Shown here in pieces: positions 39,961-47,679 of a stretch of 56,817 nucleotides of DNA (positions within the stretch are counted from its first letter, which is position 1; every line of letters starts with the position of its first letter). The notes beneath the pieces are model-generated. The model was not told the origin of the DNA and did no database searches. It saw only the letters and a list, made by a program, of their open reading frames with translations. The stretch is from Paracoccaceae bacterium (GTDB taxonomy: Bacteria > Pseudomonadota > Alphaproteobacteria > Rhodobacterales > Rhodobacteraceae), in the NCBI GenBank assembly GCA_007693835.1, contig RECW01000130.1:1-56817 (forward strand), read 5' to 3'. The position numbers and the translations under genes were made by a program.

Positions 39961-41476
39961 GGGGCGCCGCGGCCCGATGACGGCCGCGCCACGCGGCGGG
40001 GCCGGCGGCGTGGACGGACTCGCCGTCGGCGCTCACCGCCACCGTCACCGGCATGTCCTCGACCACGAATTCGCGGATCGCCTCCATGCCGAGGTCCTCG
40101 AAGGCGACCACCCGCGCCGCGCGGATCGCCTTCGCCACGAGCACCGCCGCGCCGCCGACCGCGATCAGATAGGTCGCCCCGCGCGCGGCGATGGCGTGCG
40201 CCGTCTCGGGGCTGCGCTCGGCCTTGCCGATCATCGACAGCACGCCCTGATCGAGCAGCGCCGGGGTGAACGGGTCCATCCGCGTCGCCGTCGTCGGGCC
40301 GGCGGGGCCGACGACCTCGTCTCCCACCGGATCGACGGGACCGACGTAGTAGATCACCCGCCCGTCGAGCGGGACGGGCGGCGGCGCGCCGCGCGCGAGC
40401 CCCTCGACGATGCGCCGGTGCGCAGCGTCCCGGGCGGTGAGGATGCGGCCCGACAGCAGCAGCGTCTCGCCGACGCGCCAGTCGGCCATCTCGGCGCGGG
40501 TCAGCGCGTCGACGTTCACCCGTCGCGGCGCCAGGCGGGGCGGCGCCGCCTCGATCTCGGGCCACGCCGACAGGGGCGGCGGATCGAGATAGGCGGGCCC
40601 CGACCCGTCGAGCGTCACCCTGGCGTGGCGGTTGGCGGCGCATTGCGGGACCAAGGCGACGGGCAGGGAGGCCGCGTGCGTCGGCCGCGTCGCGATCTTC
40701 ACGTCCACCACCGTCGTCATGCCGCCGAGCCCCTGCGCGCCGACGCCGAGGCTGTTGATCCGGTCGTAGAGCCTGAGGCGCATCGCCTCCTCGGGCGTCG
40801 CCGGGCCGCGCGCGATCAGCTCGCCCATGTCGATCGGGTCGAGCACCGCGCGCTTGGCGAGCAGCATCGCCGTCTCCGCCCCGCCGCCGACCCCGACGCC
40901 GATCACCCCCGGCGGGCACCAGCCGGCGCCGAGGGTCTCGACCGTCCGCACCACCCAGTCCTCGACCGAGTCGGCGGGGTTCAGCATCGCGGCGCGGGCC
41001 TTGTTCTCCGACCCGCCGCCCTTGGCCGCGATCACCATCTCCAGCGCCCCGCCGAGGCCGAGCGAGACGTGGGTGACCGCAGGCGTGTTGTCGCCGGTGT
41101 TGCGCCGCGAGCCGAGCGGGTCGGCGACGATGGAGGCCCGGAGCGGGTTGCCCGCCTCGGCCCACGCGAGGCGGACGCCTTCGTCGACGAGTTCGGGCAG
41201 CGTCCGGTCGCCGGCGATCACCGCCGACTGGCCGAGGGTGGCGAACACCGTCACGAGGCCGGTGTCCTGGCAGATCGGCCGACGGCCGAGCGCGGCGAGA
41301 CGGCTGCTCTCAAGGATTTGCCCCATCGCCGCCTTGGCCGCCGGGCTCTCCTCCCGCCGCCAGGCCGCGACGAGGTGCGCGAGATAATCGGGCGCATGAT
41401 GGACCGCGATGTGCTGGAGGGCGGCGCGGACCGTCTCTATGATGTCGTCGGCCTTCAGAACGATGATGTCGGGCAT
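39953..41476 (-). CDS. fumA: Class I (Fe-S) fumarate hydratase or related hydro-lyase
   Basis: The 507-residue single-chain enzyme has the 4Fe-4S hydro-lyase alpha domain followed by the beta domain. Cluster cysteines are seen in RPICQDTG (Cys69), GAGWCPPGVIG and PQCAANRHARVTLDGSGPA. The beta part has GRVIYYVGPVDP and the substrate motif GPTTATRMDPF. Class I fumarases hydrate fumarate and often mesaconate (methylfumarate) to (S)-citramalate. The ATG at 41476 is preferred over the track start 7 codons upstream. It is the first gene of the pair with citF, which favours a role linked to citrate or citramalate. Confidence 0.88.
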   Translation of the reverse strand: MPDIIVLKADDIIETVRAALQHIAVHHAPDYLAHLVAAWRREESPAAKAAMGQILESSRLAALGRRPICQDTGLVTVFATLGQSAVIAGDRTLPELVDEGVRLAWAEAGNPLRASIVADPLGSRRNTGDNTPAVTHVSLGLGGALEMVIAAKGGGSENKARAAMLNPADSVEDWVVRTVETLGAGWCPPGVIGVGVGGGAETAMLLAKRAVLDPIDMGELIARGPATPEEAMRLRLYDRINSLGVGAQGLGGMTTVVDVKIATRPTHAASLPVALVPQCAANRHARVTLDGSGPAYLDPPPLSAWPEIEAAPPRLAPRRVNVDALTRAEMADWRVGETLLLSGRILTARDAAHRRIVEGLARGAPPPVPLDGRVIYYVGPVDPVGDEVVGPAGPTTATRMDPFTPALLDQGVLSMIGKAERSPETAHAIAARGATYLIAVGGAAVLVAKAIRAARVVAFEDLGMEAIREFVVEDMPVTVAVSADGESVHAAGPAAWRGRHRAAAPHG

Positions 41477-41574
41477 CGCCTTCTTCCGTCCCCGCATTCA
41501 TGGCGCCTCGTGGCGCGCGGTTCTGTCGGCGGGTGGGCGAGGGCGTCAACCCTGCGCGTCGTCGGCCGCGCGCC

Positions 41575-41603
41575 TTGACACCCTGCGCCGCGCGCCGTAG
41601 CAC
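41575..41603 (+). promoter_or_regulatory. Promoter of rpsD
   Basis: A perfect -35 TTGACA (41575-41580), a 17-base spacer and a -10-like TAGCAC (41598-41603) lie about 120 bases before the rpsD GTG in the divergent gap to the fumarase gene. This is the best-looking sigma70 promoter in the window, as expected for a ribosomal protein gene. Confidence 0.6.
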
Positions 41604-41721
41604 CCGCCATCCGTCCGTTGGGGCGGGGTTTTCGACGCGCGCGGGCGCCGCAAGGCGAAGCCTGTCGCCCCCTCGGGGGAGAAGGAGCGCGTCTCGCACA
41701 GGTTGAAGAAGGAGACGGCCG

Positions 41722-42342
41722 GTGACCAAGCGCACCTCCGCCAAGTACAAGATCGACCGCCGCATGGGCGAGAACATCTGGGGGCGGCCGAAGTCCCCGG
41801 TGAACCGCCGCGAGTACGGCCCCGGCCAGCACGGCCAGCGGCGCAAGGGCAAGATGTCGGACTTCGGCACCCAGCTCCGCGCCAAGCAGAAGCTGAAGGG
41901 CTACTACGGCGACCTGACCGAGAAGCAGTTCCGCCGCATCTTCGCCGAGGCCGAGCGCCGCAAGGGCGACACCGGCGAGAACCTGATCTCGCTGCTCGAG
42001 CGCAGGCTCGACGCCGTCGTCTACCGCGCGAAGTTCGTGCCGACGGTCTTCGCCGCCCGCCAGTTCGTGAACCACGGCCACGTGACGGTGAACGGCCGCC
42101 GCGTCGACATCCCGTCCTATCAGGTCTCCGAAGGCGACGTGATCGAGGTTCGGGAGAAGTCGAAGCAGCTCGCCCTCGTGCTCGAAGCCGCCCAGTCCCC
42201 CGAGCGCGACACGCCCGACTATCTCGAAGTCGACCACCACAAGATGTCGGCCACCTACCTGCGCGCCCCGTCGCTCGCCGACGTGCCCTATCCGGTGCAG
42301 ATGGAGCCGAACCTCGTCGTCGAGTTCTACGCGCAGAACTGA
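41722..42342 (+). CDS. rpsD: 30S ribosomal protein S4
   Basis: The 206-residue protein is full-length S4 of the alphaproteobacterial kind, without the N-terminal zinc cysteines (C-minus form). [21 protein letters not shown] and the S4 RNA-binding domain [35 protein letters not shown] are present. It starts assembly of the 30S body on 16S rRNA. The start is GTG after AAGGAGAC. The gene stands alone here rather than in the alpha operon. Confidence 0.98.
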   Translation: MTKRTSAKYKIDRRMGENIWGRPKSPVNRREYGPGQHGQRRKGKMSDFGTQLRAKQKLKGYYGDLTEKQFRRIFAEAERRKGDTGENLISLLERRLDAVVYRAKFVPTVFAARQFVNHGHVTVNGRRVDIPSYQVSEGDVIEVREKSKQLALVLEAAQSPERDTPDYLEVDHHKMSATYLRAPSLADVPYPVQMEPNLVVEFYAQN

Positions 42343-42453
42343 CGCGCGGTCTTCGCTGAACGCCGCGGCGCGATCTTAACGAACGCGGCGCGGCGTGGCG
42401 CTATGCTCCCGCCGCCCGCGCGCCGCCGGGCCGACCGACACGGAGACGCGCCG

Positions 42454-43338
42454 ATGGACCCGACCCCGTCCCCCGCCACCATCCTGCTCGGCCTGCTGGT
42501 CCTGTTCGTCGTGCTGGTCGTTGTGCGCGGCGTGCGGGTGGTGCCGCAGGCGAACGAATGGGTCGTCACGCGGCTCGGCGCGTACAACCGCACGCTGCGC
42601 GCCGGCGTGAACCTGATCATTCCCTTCGTCGAGAACGTCGATTCCAAGGTCTCCATCGCCGATCAGGTGGTGAGCGACGTCGCACTCGACGTCGTGTCGA
42701 AGGACAACGTGGTGTTCACCATCGAGCTTCTGGTGGTGTTCCGCATCGTGAAGCCCGAGCTCGCCGTGTTCCGCGTCAACGACGTGCGCGAACTGGTCAT
42801 CGGCCTTGTGAAAAGCCTCGTCCGCTCCGAGATCGGCAAGGTGGAGCTCGACGCCGTGCAACAGGACCGCGAAAGCCTCAACGTCGCCATCCGCGTGGCG
42901 CTCACCGAAGCCGGCGACGACTACGGCCTCGTCATCTCGCGCTCCGAGATCACCGACGTGCGCCTGACCGAGAGCACCCAGCGCGCCATGGCCGAAGTGC
43001 TGGAGGCCGAGCGGCAGCGCCGCGCCGCCATCACCCGCGCCGAAGGCGAGAAGCGCGCCGTGGAGCTCGCCGCCGACGCCGACCTCTACCGCCAGCAGCG
43101 CGAGGCCGAGGCGGTGCGCGTCGCCGCCGACGCCACGGCCTACGCCAACGGCGTGATCGCCGAGGCCATCGCCAAGCACGGCGAGGCGGCGGCGAAGTTC
43201 CAGATCGCCGAGCGCCAGATCGAGGCCGTGCGCGCCCTGTCGGCCAGCCCCAACGCCAAGCTGGTGCTGGTGCCGGGCGACGTCTCGGACGGCTTCACCC
43301 GCGCCGCCGCGATCCTCGCCGACACGCGCGCGCCATGA
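42454..43338 (+). CDS. SPFH-domain membrane protein (stomatin/QmcA-like)
   Basis: The 294-residue protein has an N-terminal membrane helix (about residues 8-26). An SPFH/Band 7 domain follows (VPQANEWVVTRLGAYNRTLRAGVNLIIPFVENV, to about residue 180), then a long Ala/Glu-rich coiled coil (EAERQRRAAITRAEGEKRAVELAADA). Such proteins form large membrane rings linked to membrane quality control. The ATG at 42454 follows GGAGACG; the track start 17 codons earlier is less likely. Its stop overlaps the start of an NfeD-like gene, the classic partner. Confidence 0.92.
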   Translation: MDPTPSPATILLGLLVLFVVLVVVRGVRVVPQANEWVVTRLGAYNRTLRAGVNLIIPFVENVDSKVSIADQVVSDVALDVVSKDNVVFTIELLVVFRIVKPELAVFRVNDVRELVIGLVKSLVRSEIGKVELDAVQQDRESLNVAIRVALTEAGDDYGLVISRSEITDVRLTESTQRAMAEVLEAERQRRAAITRAEGEKRAVELAADADLYRQQREAEAVRVAADATAYANGVIAEAIAKHGEAAAKFQIAERQIEAVRALSASPNAKLVLVPGDVSDGFTRAAAILADTRAP

Positions 43339-43631
43339 TCGAGCAATGGATTTACGACCCTTGGGCGTGGCTCGCGGTCGGCGTGGCGATGATGCTGGGC
43401 GAACTGCTGCTGCCCGGCTTCCTGCTCCTCGGCTTCGGTCTGGCGGCCGTGGTGATCGCGGGCGTGGCCCTCTTCCTCCCGGTCGAGGCGAGCGTCAACG
43501 GCGCGCTGCTGCTGGTGGTGTGCTACGCGGTGCTCGCCCTTGGCGCGTGGTGGGCCCTCGCGCGGCGCTACGGCCGCACGGCGCGCAGGCCCGAGGACGG
43601 GCGCGACATCAACGACTTCACCAACCGCTGA
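43335..43631 (+). CDS. Short NfeD-like membrane protein
   Basis: The 98-residue protein overlaps the SPFH gene by ATGA. It has two to three membrane helices (WAWLAVGVAMMLGELLLPGFLLLGFGLAAVVIAGVALFL, then GALLLVVCYAVLALGAWWAL) and a short polar tail, RYGRTARRPEDGRDIN. This is the short NfeD form (YbbK-type) whose OB-fold is missing or minimal. SPFH and NfeD proteins act together at the membrane. The stop lies 6 bases before the stop of the convergent reductase gene. Confidence 0.82.
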   Translation: MIEQWIYDPWAWLAVGVAMMLGELLLPGFLLLGFGLAAVVIAGVALFLPVEASVNGALLLVVCYAVLALGAWWALARRYGRTARRPEDGRDINDFTNR

Positions 43632-43637
43632 GACGCT

Positions 43638-44849
43638 TCACGCCAACGTCTTGAAGTCGCTCGCCGGATCCGCGAGCCGGTCCGGGTCGGGCGAGACGCC
43701 CGCCTCCAGCCACCTTTTGCCGGTCATGTAGGCGCGCGGGTCGTTCATCGCGTCGACGGCGATCAGCCGGCCCTCCGCGAAATACCACACCGATCGGGTC
43801 CCCTCCCGCGCGCCGGGCCGGACCACCGTGCGGTCGAACCCGGCGTTGAGCCCTGCGATCTGGAGCTTCACGTCGTACTGGTCCGACCAGAACCACGGCG
43901 TCGGGTCGTAGGGCGCGCCGCGGCCGAGCATCGCCGCAGCGACCGCCTTCGCCTGGTCGATGGCGTTCTGCACCGACTCGAGCCGGATGCGCCGGCCACG
44001 CCACGGAAAGCTCGCGCAGTCGCCGGCGGCGAAGATCGCCGGGTCGTCGGTGGCGCCGAAGGCGTCGACGGCGATCCCGTTCTCGACGCTCAGGCCGGCG
44101 GCTTCGGCCAATTCCGCGTTCGGCGTCACGCCGATGCCGACGAGCGCGAAGTCCGCAGCGACGCGCGCGCCGTCGCTCAGCGTCGCGCCGGTCGCGCGTC
44201 CTTCGCCTTCCAGCCGCTCAAGGCCGACGCCCTCTCGGATCTCGACGCCATGACTCGCGTGGAGCGCGCGGAAGAAATCCGCCGTCTCCGCCGCCGCAAC
44301 CCGCTGCAGGATGCGCGGCGCCGCCTCGATCAGCGTGACGCGAAGCCCCCTCGCCGCCGCCACCGCCGCCGCCTCGAGCCCGATGTAGCCCCCGCCCACG
44401 ATCAGCGCGCGTCGCCCCGCCGCGAACTCGGGCGCCATGGCGTCGACGTCGGCGAGCGTGCGGACGGGATAGACGCCGGCCAGATCGCCGCCCATCGCCG
44501 GCGGCAACAGGCGCGGGCGCGCGCCGGTCGTCAGCGCGAGCTTGTCGTAGGCCACGGCCCGCCCGTCGGCGAGGCGCACGGCGCGCGCGTCGCGGTCGAT
44601 CGCGGCGACTGGCGCGCCGGTGATCAACTCGATGTCATGCTCGGTCCAGAAGGCGTCCGGCTTCAGCCACAGCCGTTCGGCGTCCATTTCGCCGAGGAGG
44701 TATTTCTTCGAGAGGGGCGGGCGCTGGTAGGGCGGCGCCGCCTCCTCGCCGATCAGGGCGATCGGGCCGTCGTGCCCGCCTGTCCGCAGCGCCTCGGCCA
44801 GCGACGCGCCGGCCTGGCCCGCGCCCACGATCACGATCCGCTCCGCCAT
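43638..44849 (-). CDS. NAD(P)H-dependent ferredoxin/rubredoxin reductase, FAD-containing
   Basis: The 403-residue flavoprotein matches putidaredoxin- or rhodocoxin-reductase-type enzymes. The FAD motif is IVIVGAGQAGASLAEAL, followed by PPYQRPPLSKKYL, then the NAD motif LIVGGGYIGLEAAAVAAARG, and the second FAD motif IFAAGDCAS. The C-terminal PWFWSDQYDVKLQIAG is typical. It passes electrons to a ferredoxin for an oxygenase or P450. No ferredoxin or P450 gene lies next to it. It is divergent from the SDR gene across 80 bases. Confidence 0.9.
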   Translation of the reverse strand: MAERIVIVGAGQAGASLAEALRTGGHDGPIALIGEEAAPPYQRPPLSKKYLLGEMDAERLWLKPDAFWTEHDIELITGAPVAAIDRDARAVRLADGRAVAYDKLALTTGARPRLLPPAMGGDLAGVYPVRTLADVDAMAPEFAAGRRALIVGGGYIGLEAAAVAAARGLRVTLIEAAPRILQRVAAAETADFFRALHASHGVEIREGVGLERLEGEGRATGATLSDGARVAADFALVGIGVTPNAELAEAAGLSVENGIAVDAFGATDDPAIFAAGDCASFPWRGRRIRLESVQNAIDQAKAVAAAMLGRGAPYDPTPWFWSDQYDVKLQIAGLNAGFDRTVVRPGAREGTRSVWYFAEGRLIAVDAMNDPRAYMTGKRWLEAGVSPDPDRLADPASDFKTLA

Positions 44850-44929
44850 CCGCGCCTCCTCCGTTCCCGCCTTGCTTAGTCGCGCGCGGGCGGCGTTAAA
44901 AGGGGCGGCAACGACGGGAGGGGGACCCC

Positions 44930-45697
44930 ATGAAGATCGGAGCGCAGACGCCGGCGGTGGTGACCGGCGCGGCGAGCGGGCTCGGCGAGGCCACGGCGCG
45001 GATGCTGGCGGCGGCGGGGGCGAAGGTCGCCGTGCTCGACCGCGACGCCGCCCGCGGCCCAGGCGTAGCCGCGGAGATCGGCGGCCTGTTCCACGAGACC
45101 GACGTCACCGACGACGCGAGCGTCCGCGCCGCCCTCGCCGCGGCGGCCGAGGCGCACGGACCCGCCCGCATCGCCGTGAACTGCGCCGGGATCGCGCCGG
45201 CGGCGCGCACGGTGGGCCGTGACGGCGCGCACCCGATGGCGGTGTTCGAGAAAGTGATCGCCGTGAACCTCGTCGGCACCATGCGCGTCATGGCCGAGGC
45301 CGCCGCCGCCATGGCGACGCTCGACCCGCTCGACGGCGACGGGCTCCGCGGCGTCGTGGTGAACACGGCCTCGGTGGCGGCCTTCGAAGGGCAGATCGGG
45401 CAGGCGGCCTATGCGGCGTCGAAGGGCGGCGTGGCGGCGCTCACGCTGCCGGCGGCGCGGGATCTCGCGCGCCACGGCGTGCGCGTCTGCGCCATCGCGC
45501 CCGGCCTCTTCGGCACGCCGATGCTGCGCGGCCTTCCGGAGGACGTGCAGGAAAGTCTGGCGAAGCAGGTGCCGTTCCCCGCGCGTCTCGGCGATCCGGC
45601 CGAGTACGCCGCGCTGGTGCGGTTCATCGTCGAGACCGACTACATGAACGGCGAGGTGATCCGGCTCGACGGCGCGATCCGCATGGGACCGCAGTAG
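44930..45697 (+). CDS. SDR, HSD10-like 3-hydroxyacyl-CoA dehydrogenase type II
   Basis: The 255-residue short-chain dehydrogenase has the cofactor motif TGAASGLG, NCAGIA, catalytic Ser in NTASVAAFEGQIGQ, and Tyr and Lys in YAASKGG. The end LNGEVIRLDGAIR-like stretch (MNGEVIRLDGAIRMGPQ) is nearly the same as in mitochondrial HSD10. HSD10 oxidises short branched 3-hydroxyacyl-CoA such as 2-methyl-3-hydroxybutyryl-CoA from isoleucine. Other branched-chain degradation genes lie at the far right of the window, but not adjacent. It ends in a strong palindromic terminator. Confidence 0.9.
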   Translation: MKIGAQTPAVVTGAASGLGEATARMLAAAGAKVAVLDRDAARGPGVAAEIGGLFHETDVTDDASVRAALAAAAEAHGPARIAVNCAGIAPAARTVGRDGAHPMAVFEKVIAVNLVGTMRVMAEAAAAMATLDPLDGDGLRGVVVNTASVAAFEGQIGQAAYAASKGGVAALTLPAARDLARHGVRVCAIAPGLFGTPMLRGLPEDVQESLAKQVPFPARLGDPAEYAALVRFIVETDYMNGEVIRLDGAIRMGPQ

Positions 45698-45699
45698 AG

Positions 45700-45723
45700 C
45701 GGGAGGGGCCGCGGCCCCTCCCG
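45700..45723. terminator. Bidirectional terminator between the SDR and fasciclin genes
   Basis: A perfect 24-base palindrome (CGGGAGGGGCCG paired with CGGCCCCTCCCG) sits between the convergent stop codons at 45697 and 45731. It can fold as a strong hairpin on either transcript. There is no T-run. Confidence 0.7.
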
Positions 45724-45730
45724 AACGGCG

Positions 45731-46213
45731 TCACTCGGGCAGGATGACGGCGTCGATCACGTGGATCACGCCGTTCGACGCCACGATGTCGGCGGCGACC
45801 ACGTTGGCCCCGTCCACGGTGACGCCATCGGTCGCGTCGATGTCGACGGTGGAACCCTGCACGGTCTCGGGGCTCAGCGTCTGGCCGGCGATGTCGGCGG
45901 ACATCACGGCGCCGGGCAGCACGTGGTAGGTCAGCACGGCGACGAGCTGGTCGCGGTTCTCCGGCAGCAGCAGCGTCTCGACCGTGCCCTCGGGCAGGGC
46001 GGCGAAGGCCTCGTCGGTCGGCGCGAACACGGTGAACGGGCCGTCGCCGCGCAGCGTCTCGACCAGACCGGCGGCCTCGACGGCGGCGACCAGCGTGGTG
46101 AAGTTTCCGGCCCCGATGGCGGTGTCGACGATGTCGAGCTCGGCGGCCGAGGCGGAGAAGGCGGCGGCGGACATGGCCGCGCCGACGGCGGCGGAAGCGA
46201 AGGTGCGAAGCAT
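45731..46213 (-). CDS. Secreted fasciclin (FAS1) domain protein, copy 1
   Basis: The 160-residue protein has a signal peptide ([25 protein letters not shown]) and one FAS1 domain with H1 motif [23 protein letters not shown] and H2 motif [16 protein letters not shown]1 domains act in cell adhesion or surface interactions; the bacterial role is unclear. It is paralogous to the gene at 46404-46889 on the same strand, and the core [20 protein letters not shown] is shared exactly. The ATG at 46213 gives the signal peptide; the track start 17 codons earlier was dropped. Confidence 0.9.
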   Translation of the reverse strand: MLRTFASAAVGAAMSAAAFSASAAELDIVDTAIGAGNFTTLVAAVEAAGLVETLRGDGPFTVFAPTDEAFAALPEGTVETLLLPENRDQLVAVLTYHVLPGAVMSADIAGQTLSPETVQGSTVDIDATDGVTVDGANVVAADIVASNGVIHVIDAVILPE

Positions 46214-46267
46214 CGCGGGCGTCCTCTCTGTTTGCGATCCAGTGCCGGATCGATGCTGCGACATTTA

Positions 46268-46299
46268 GCACGGCACGGCGGCGCGCCACCGTGCCGTGC
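46268..46299. other. Perfect 11-bp inverted repeat between the two fasciclin genes
   Basis: GCACGGCACGG (46268-46278) and CCGTGCCGTGC (46289-46299) are exact inverse copies with a 10-base spacer. On the minus strand it follows the second fasciclin gene and precedes the first, 55 bases before its start. It could be a terminator for copy 2, an operator, or a leader hairpin of copy 1. No T-run follows on either strand. Confidence 0.55.
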
Positions 46300-46403
46300 C
46301 CAAAAGATTGTGTCTGTCCAAAGGGTTGACCCGAGGGTGCGGCGGCTTAGGCCATGCTTTCGCCATGTTTGCGCCGCGGCCTGAGGGTCAATCCCCCAGC
46401 ACT

Positions 46404-46889
46404 TCAGGAGGCGTCGAGCAGCACGCTGTCGATGACGTGGATCACGCCGTTCTCCGCCTCGATGTCGGCCGCGACCACCTGCGCCGAGCCGACGCGGACC
46501 GCGGCGCGGTCCTCGTTGTCGATCACGATGGTCTCGCCCGAGAGCGCGCCGGCGCCGAAGGCGAGCCCCTCGATCTCGGCCGAGGGCAGCGCGCCGCGCA
46601 CCACGTGCCGCCCGACCAGCGCACGCAGCTCGTCGCGGTTGGCGGGGTCGAGCAGCGACTCCACCGTCCCTTCGGGCAGGGCGGCGAAGGCCTCGTCGGT
46701 CGGCGCGAACACGGTGAAGGGACCGTCGCCGCGGAGCGTCTCGGCGAAGCCGGCGGCCTCGGCGGCGGACAGCAGCGTCTGGAAGGTTCCGGCCGCCTCG
46801 GCGGTCTCCAGGATGTCGCCGCGGGCGGCCATGGCCGCTCCGGCCGAAAGAACGCTCACGCTCAGCGCGGCGAGCAGGGTCTTCTTCAT
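46404..46889 (-). CDS. Secreted fasciclin (FAS1) domain protein, copy 2
   Basis: The 161-residue protein has a signal peptide (MKKTLLAALSVSVLSAGAAMAA) and one FAS1 domain with H1 [26 protein letters not shown] and H2 [13 protein letters not shown]. It is a diverged tandem paralogue of copy 1. The ATG at 46889 has GAGGAGG at good spacing; an ATG 5 codons upstream is possible. The two genes are separated by about 190 bases, so each may have its own promoter. Confidence 0.9.
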   Translation of the reverse strand: MKKTLLAALSVSVLSAGAAMAARGDILETAEAAGTFQTLLSAAEAAGFAETLRGDGPFTVFAPTDEAFAALPEGTVESLLDPANRDELRALVGRHVVRGALPSAEIEGLAFGAGALSGETIVIDNEDRAAVRVGSAQVVAADIEAENGVIHVIDSVLLDAS

Positions 46890-47189
46890 GGTCAACCTCC
46901 TCATGGTGGCGATCCGCGAGTCCGTCGCGGTCGTCGCCCATGTGGCGGTCGGCGCGGACGGACCAAGACCGCCGGGGCCGCACGCTCGTAACGAGAGCGT
47001 GAAGTCATTGAAGTAAATGGATAAACTGTGGCGCACACAGGGTGCTTGGGGCGATTTCGCGACAGGCGCCGGAAAATCGCCGCGGCGTCGTCGCGATCGG
47101 TGCAGAAAACTATTTCCGACAGGAATGGTCGCGCTAAAACCACGCAGCGCGACGGTCGTCGCGCGACTCTCGAAGAAGGATCGACGCCC
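46890..47189. promoter_or_regulatory. Divergent regulatory region between fasciclin copy 2 and the peroxiredoxin
   Basis: These 300 bases have no gene and an AT-rich patch (47005-47030). Three inverted repeats are visible. CACGCTC-N7-GAGCGTG lies at 46981-47001, CTGTG-N5-CACAG at 47026-47040, and GCGCGACG-GT-CGTCGCGC at 47147-47164 just before the peroxiredoxin ribosome binding site. None matches a known operator that I can name, and I could not fix the promoters. Confidence 0.45.
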
Positions 47190-47675
47190 ATGCCCATCGC
47201 CGTCGGCGACACGCTTCCCGCCGCCACCTTTCGCCTGAAAACCGACGCCGGCCTCGGCGAGATGACGTCGGCCGACGCCTTCGCCGGCAAGGTCGCCGTC
47301 TTCGCCGTGCCCGGGGCCTTCACGCCGACGTGCCACAACGCCCACGTGCCGAGCTTCGTGCGCAACGTCGCCGCCCTTCAGGCCAAGGGCGTGGAGCGGA
47401 TCGTCTGCATTTCGGTCAACGATCCGTTCGTGATGGCCGCCTGGGGCGACGCGACCGGCGCCAGCGCCGCCGGTGTGATGATGCTCGCCGACGCCGACGC
47501 ATCCTTCGTCGCGGCTGTCGGGCTGGAGTTCGACGGCTCGGGCGCCGGCCTCGGCATGCGGTCCAAGCGGTGGTCGATGCTCGTCGAGAACGGCGTGGTC
47601 AAGGTGCTGAACGTAGAGGAGAGCCCGGGTCAGGCGACCTGCTCGACCGGCGACGCCCTGCTCGACCAGATCTGA
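47190..47675 (+). CDS. Peroxiredoxin, Prx5 type
   Basis: The 161-residue thiol peroxidase has the peroxidatic Cys48 in PGAFTPTCHNAHVPSF, the Prx5/type II hallmark. Later are SVNDPFVMAAWG and the conserved Arg/Trp of RSKRWSMLVENG. It reduces peroxides with glutaredoxin or thioredoxin. A further Cys (ATCSTGD near the end) may resolve. The ATG at 47190 follows GAAGAAGGA; the track start 54 codons upstream crosses the regulatory region. It converges on the TRAP permease gene with 4 bases between stops. Confidence 0.94.
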   Translation: MPIAVGDTLPAATFRLKTDAGLGEMTSADAFAGKVAVFAVPGAFTPTCHNAHVPSFVRNVAALQAKGVERIVCISVNDPFVMAAWGDATGASAAGVMMLADADASFVAAVGLEFDGSGAGLGMRSKRWSMLVENGVVKVLNVEESPGQATCSTGDALLDQI

Positions 47676-47679
47676 CCGA

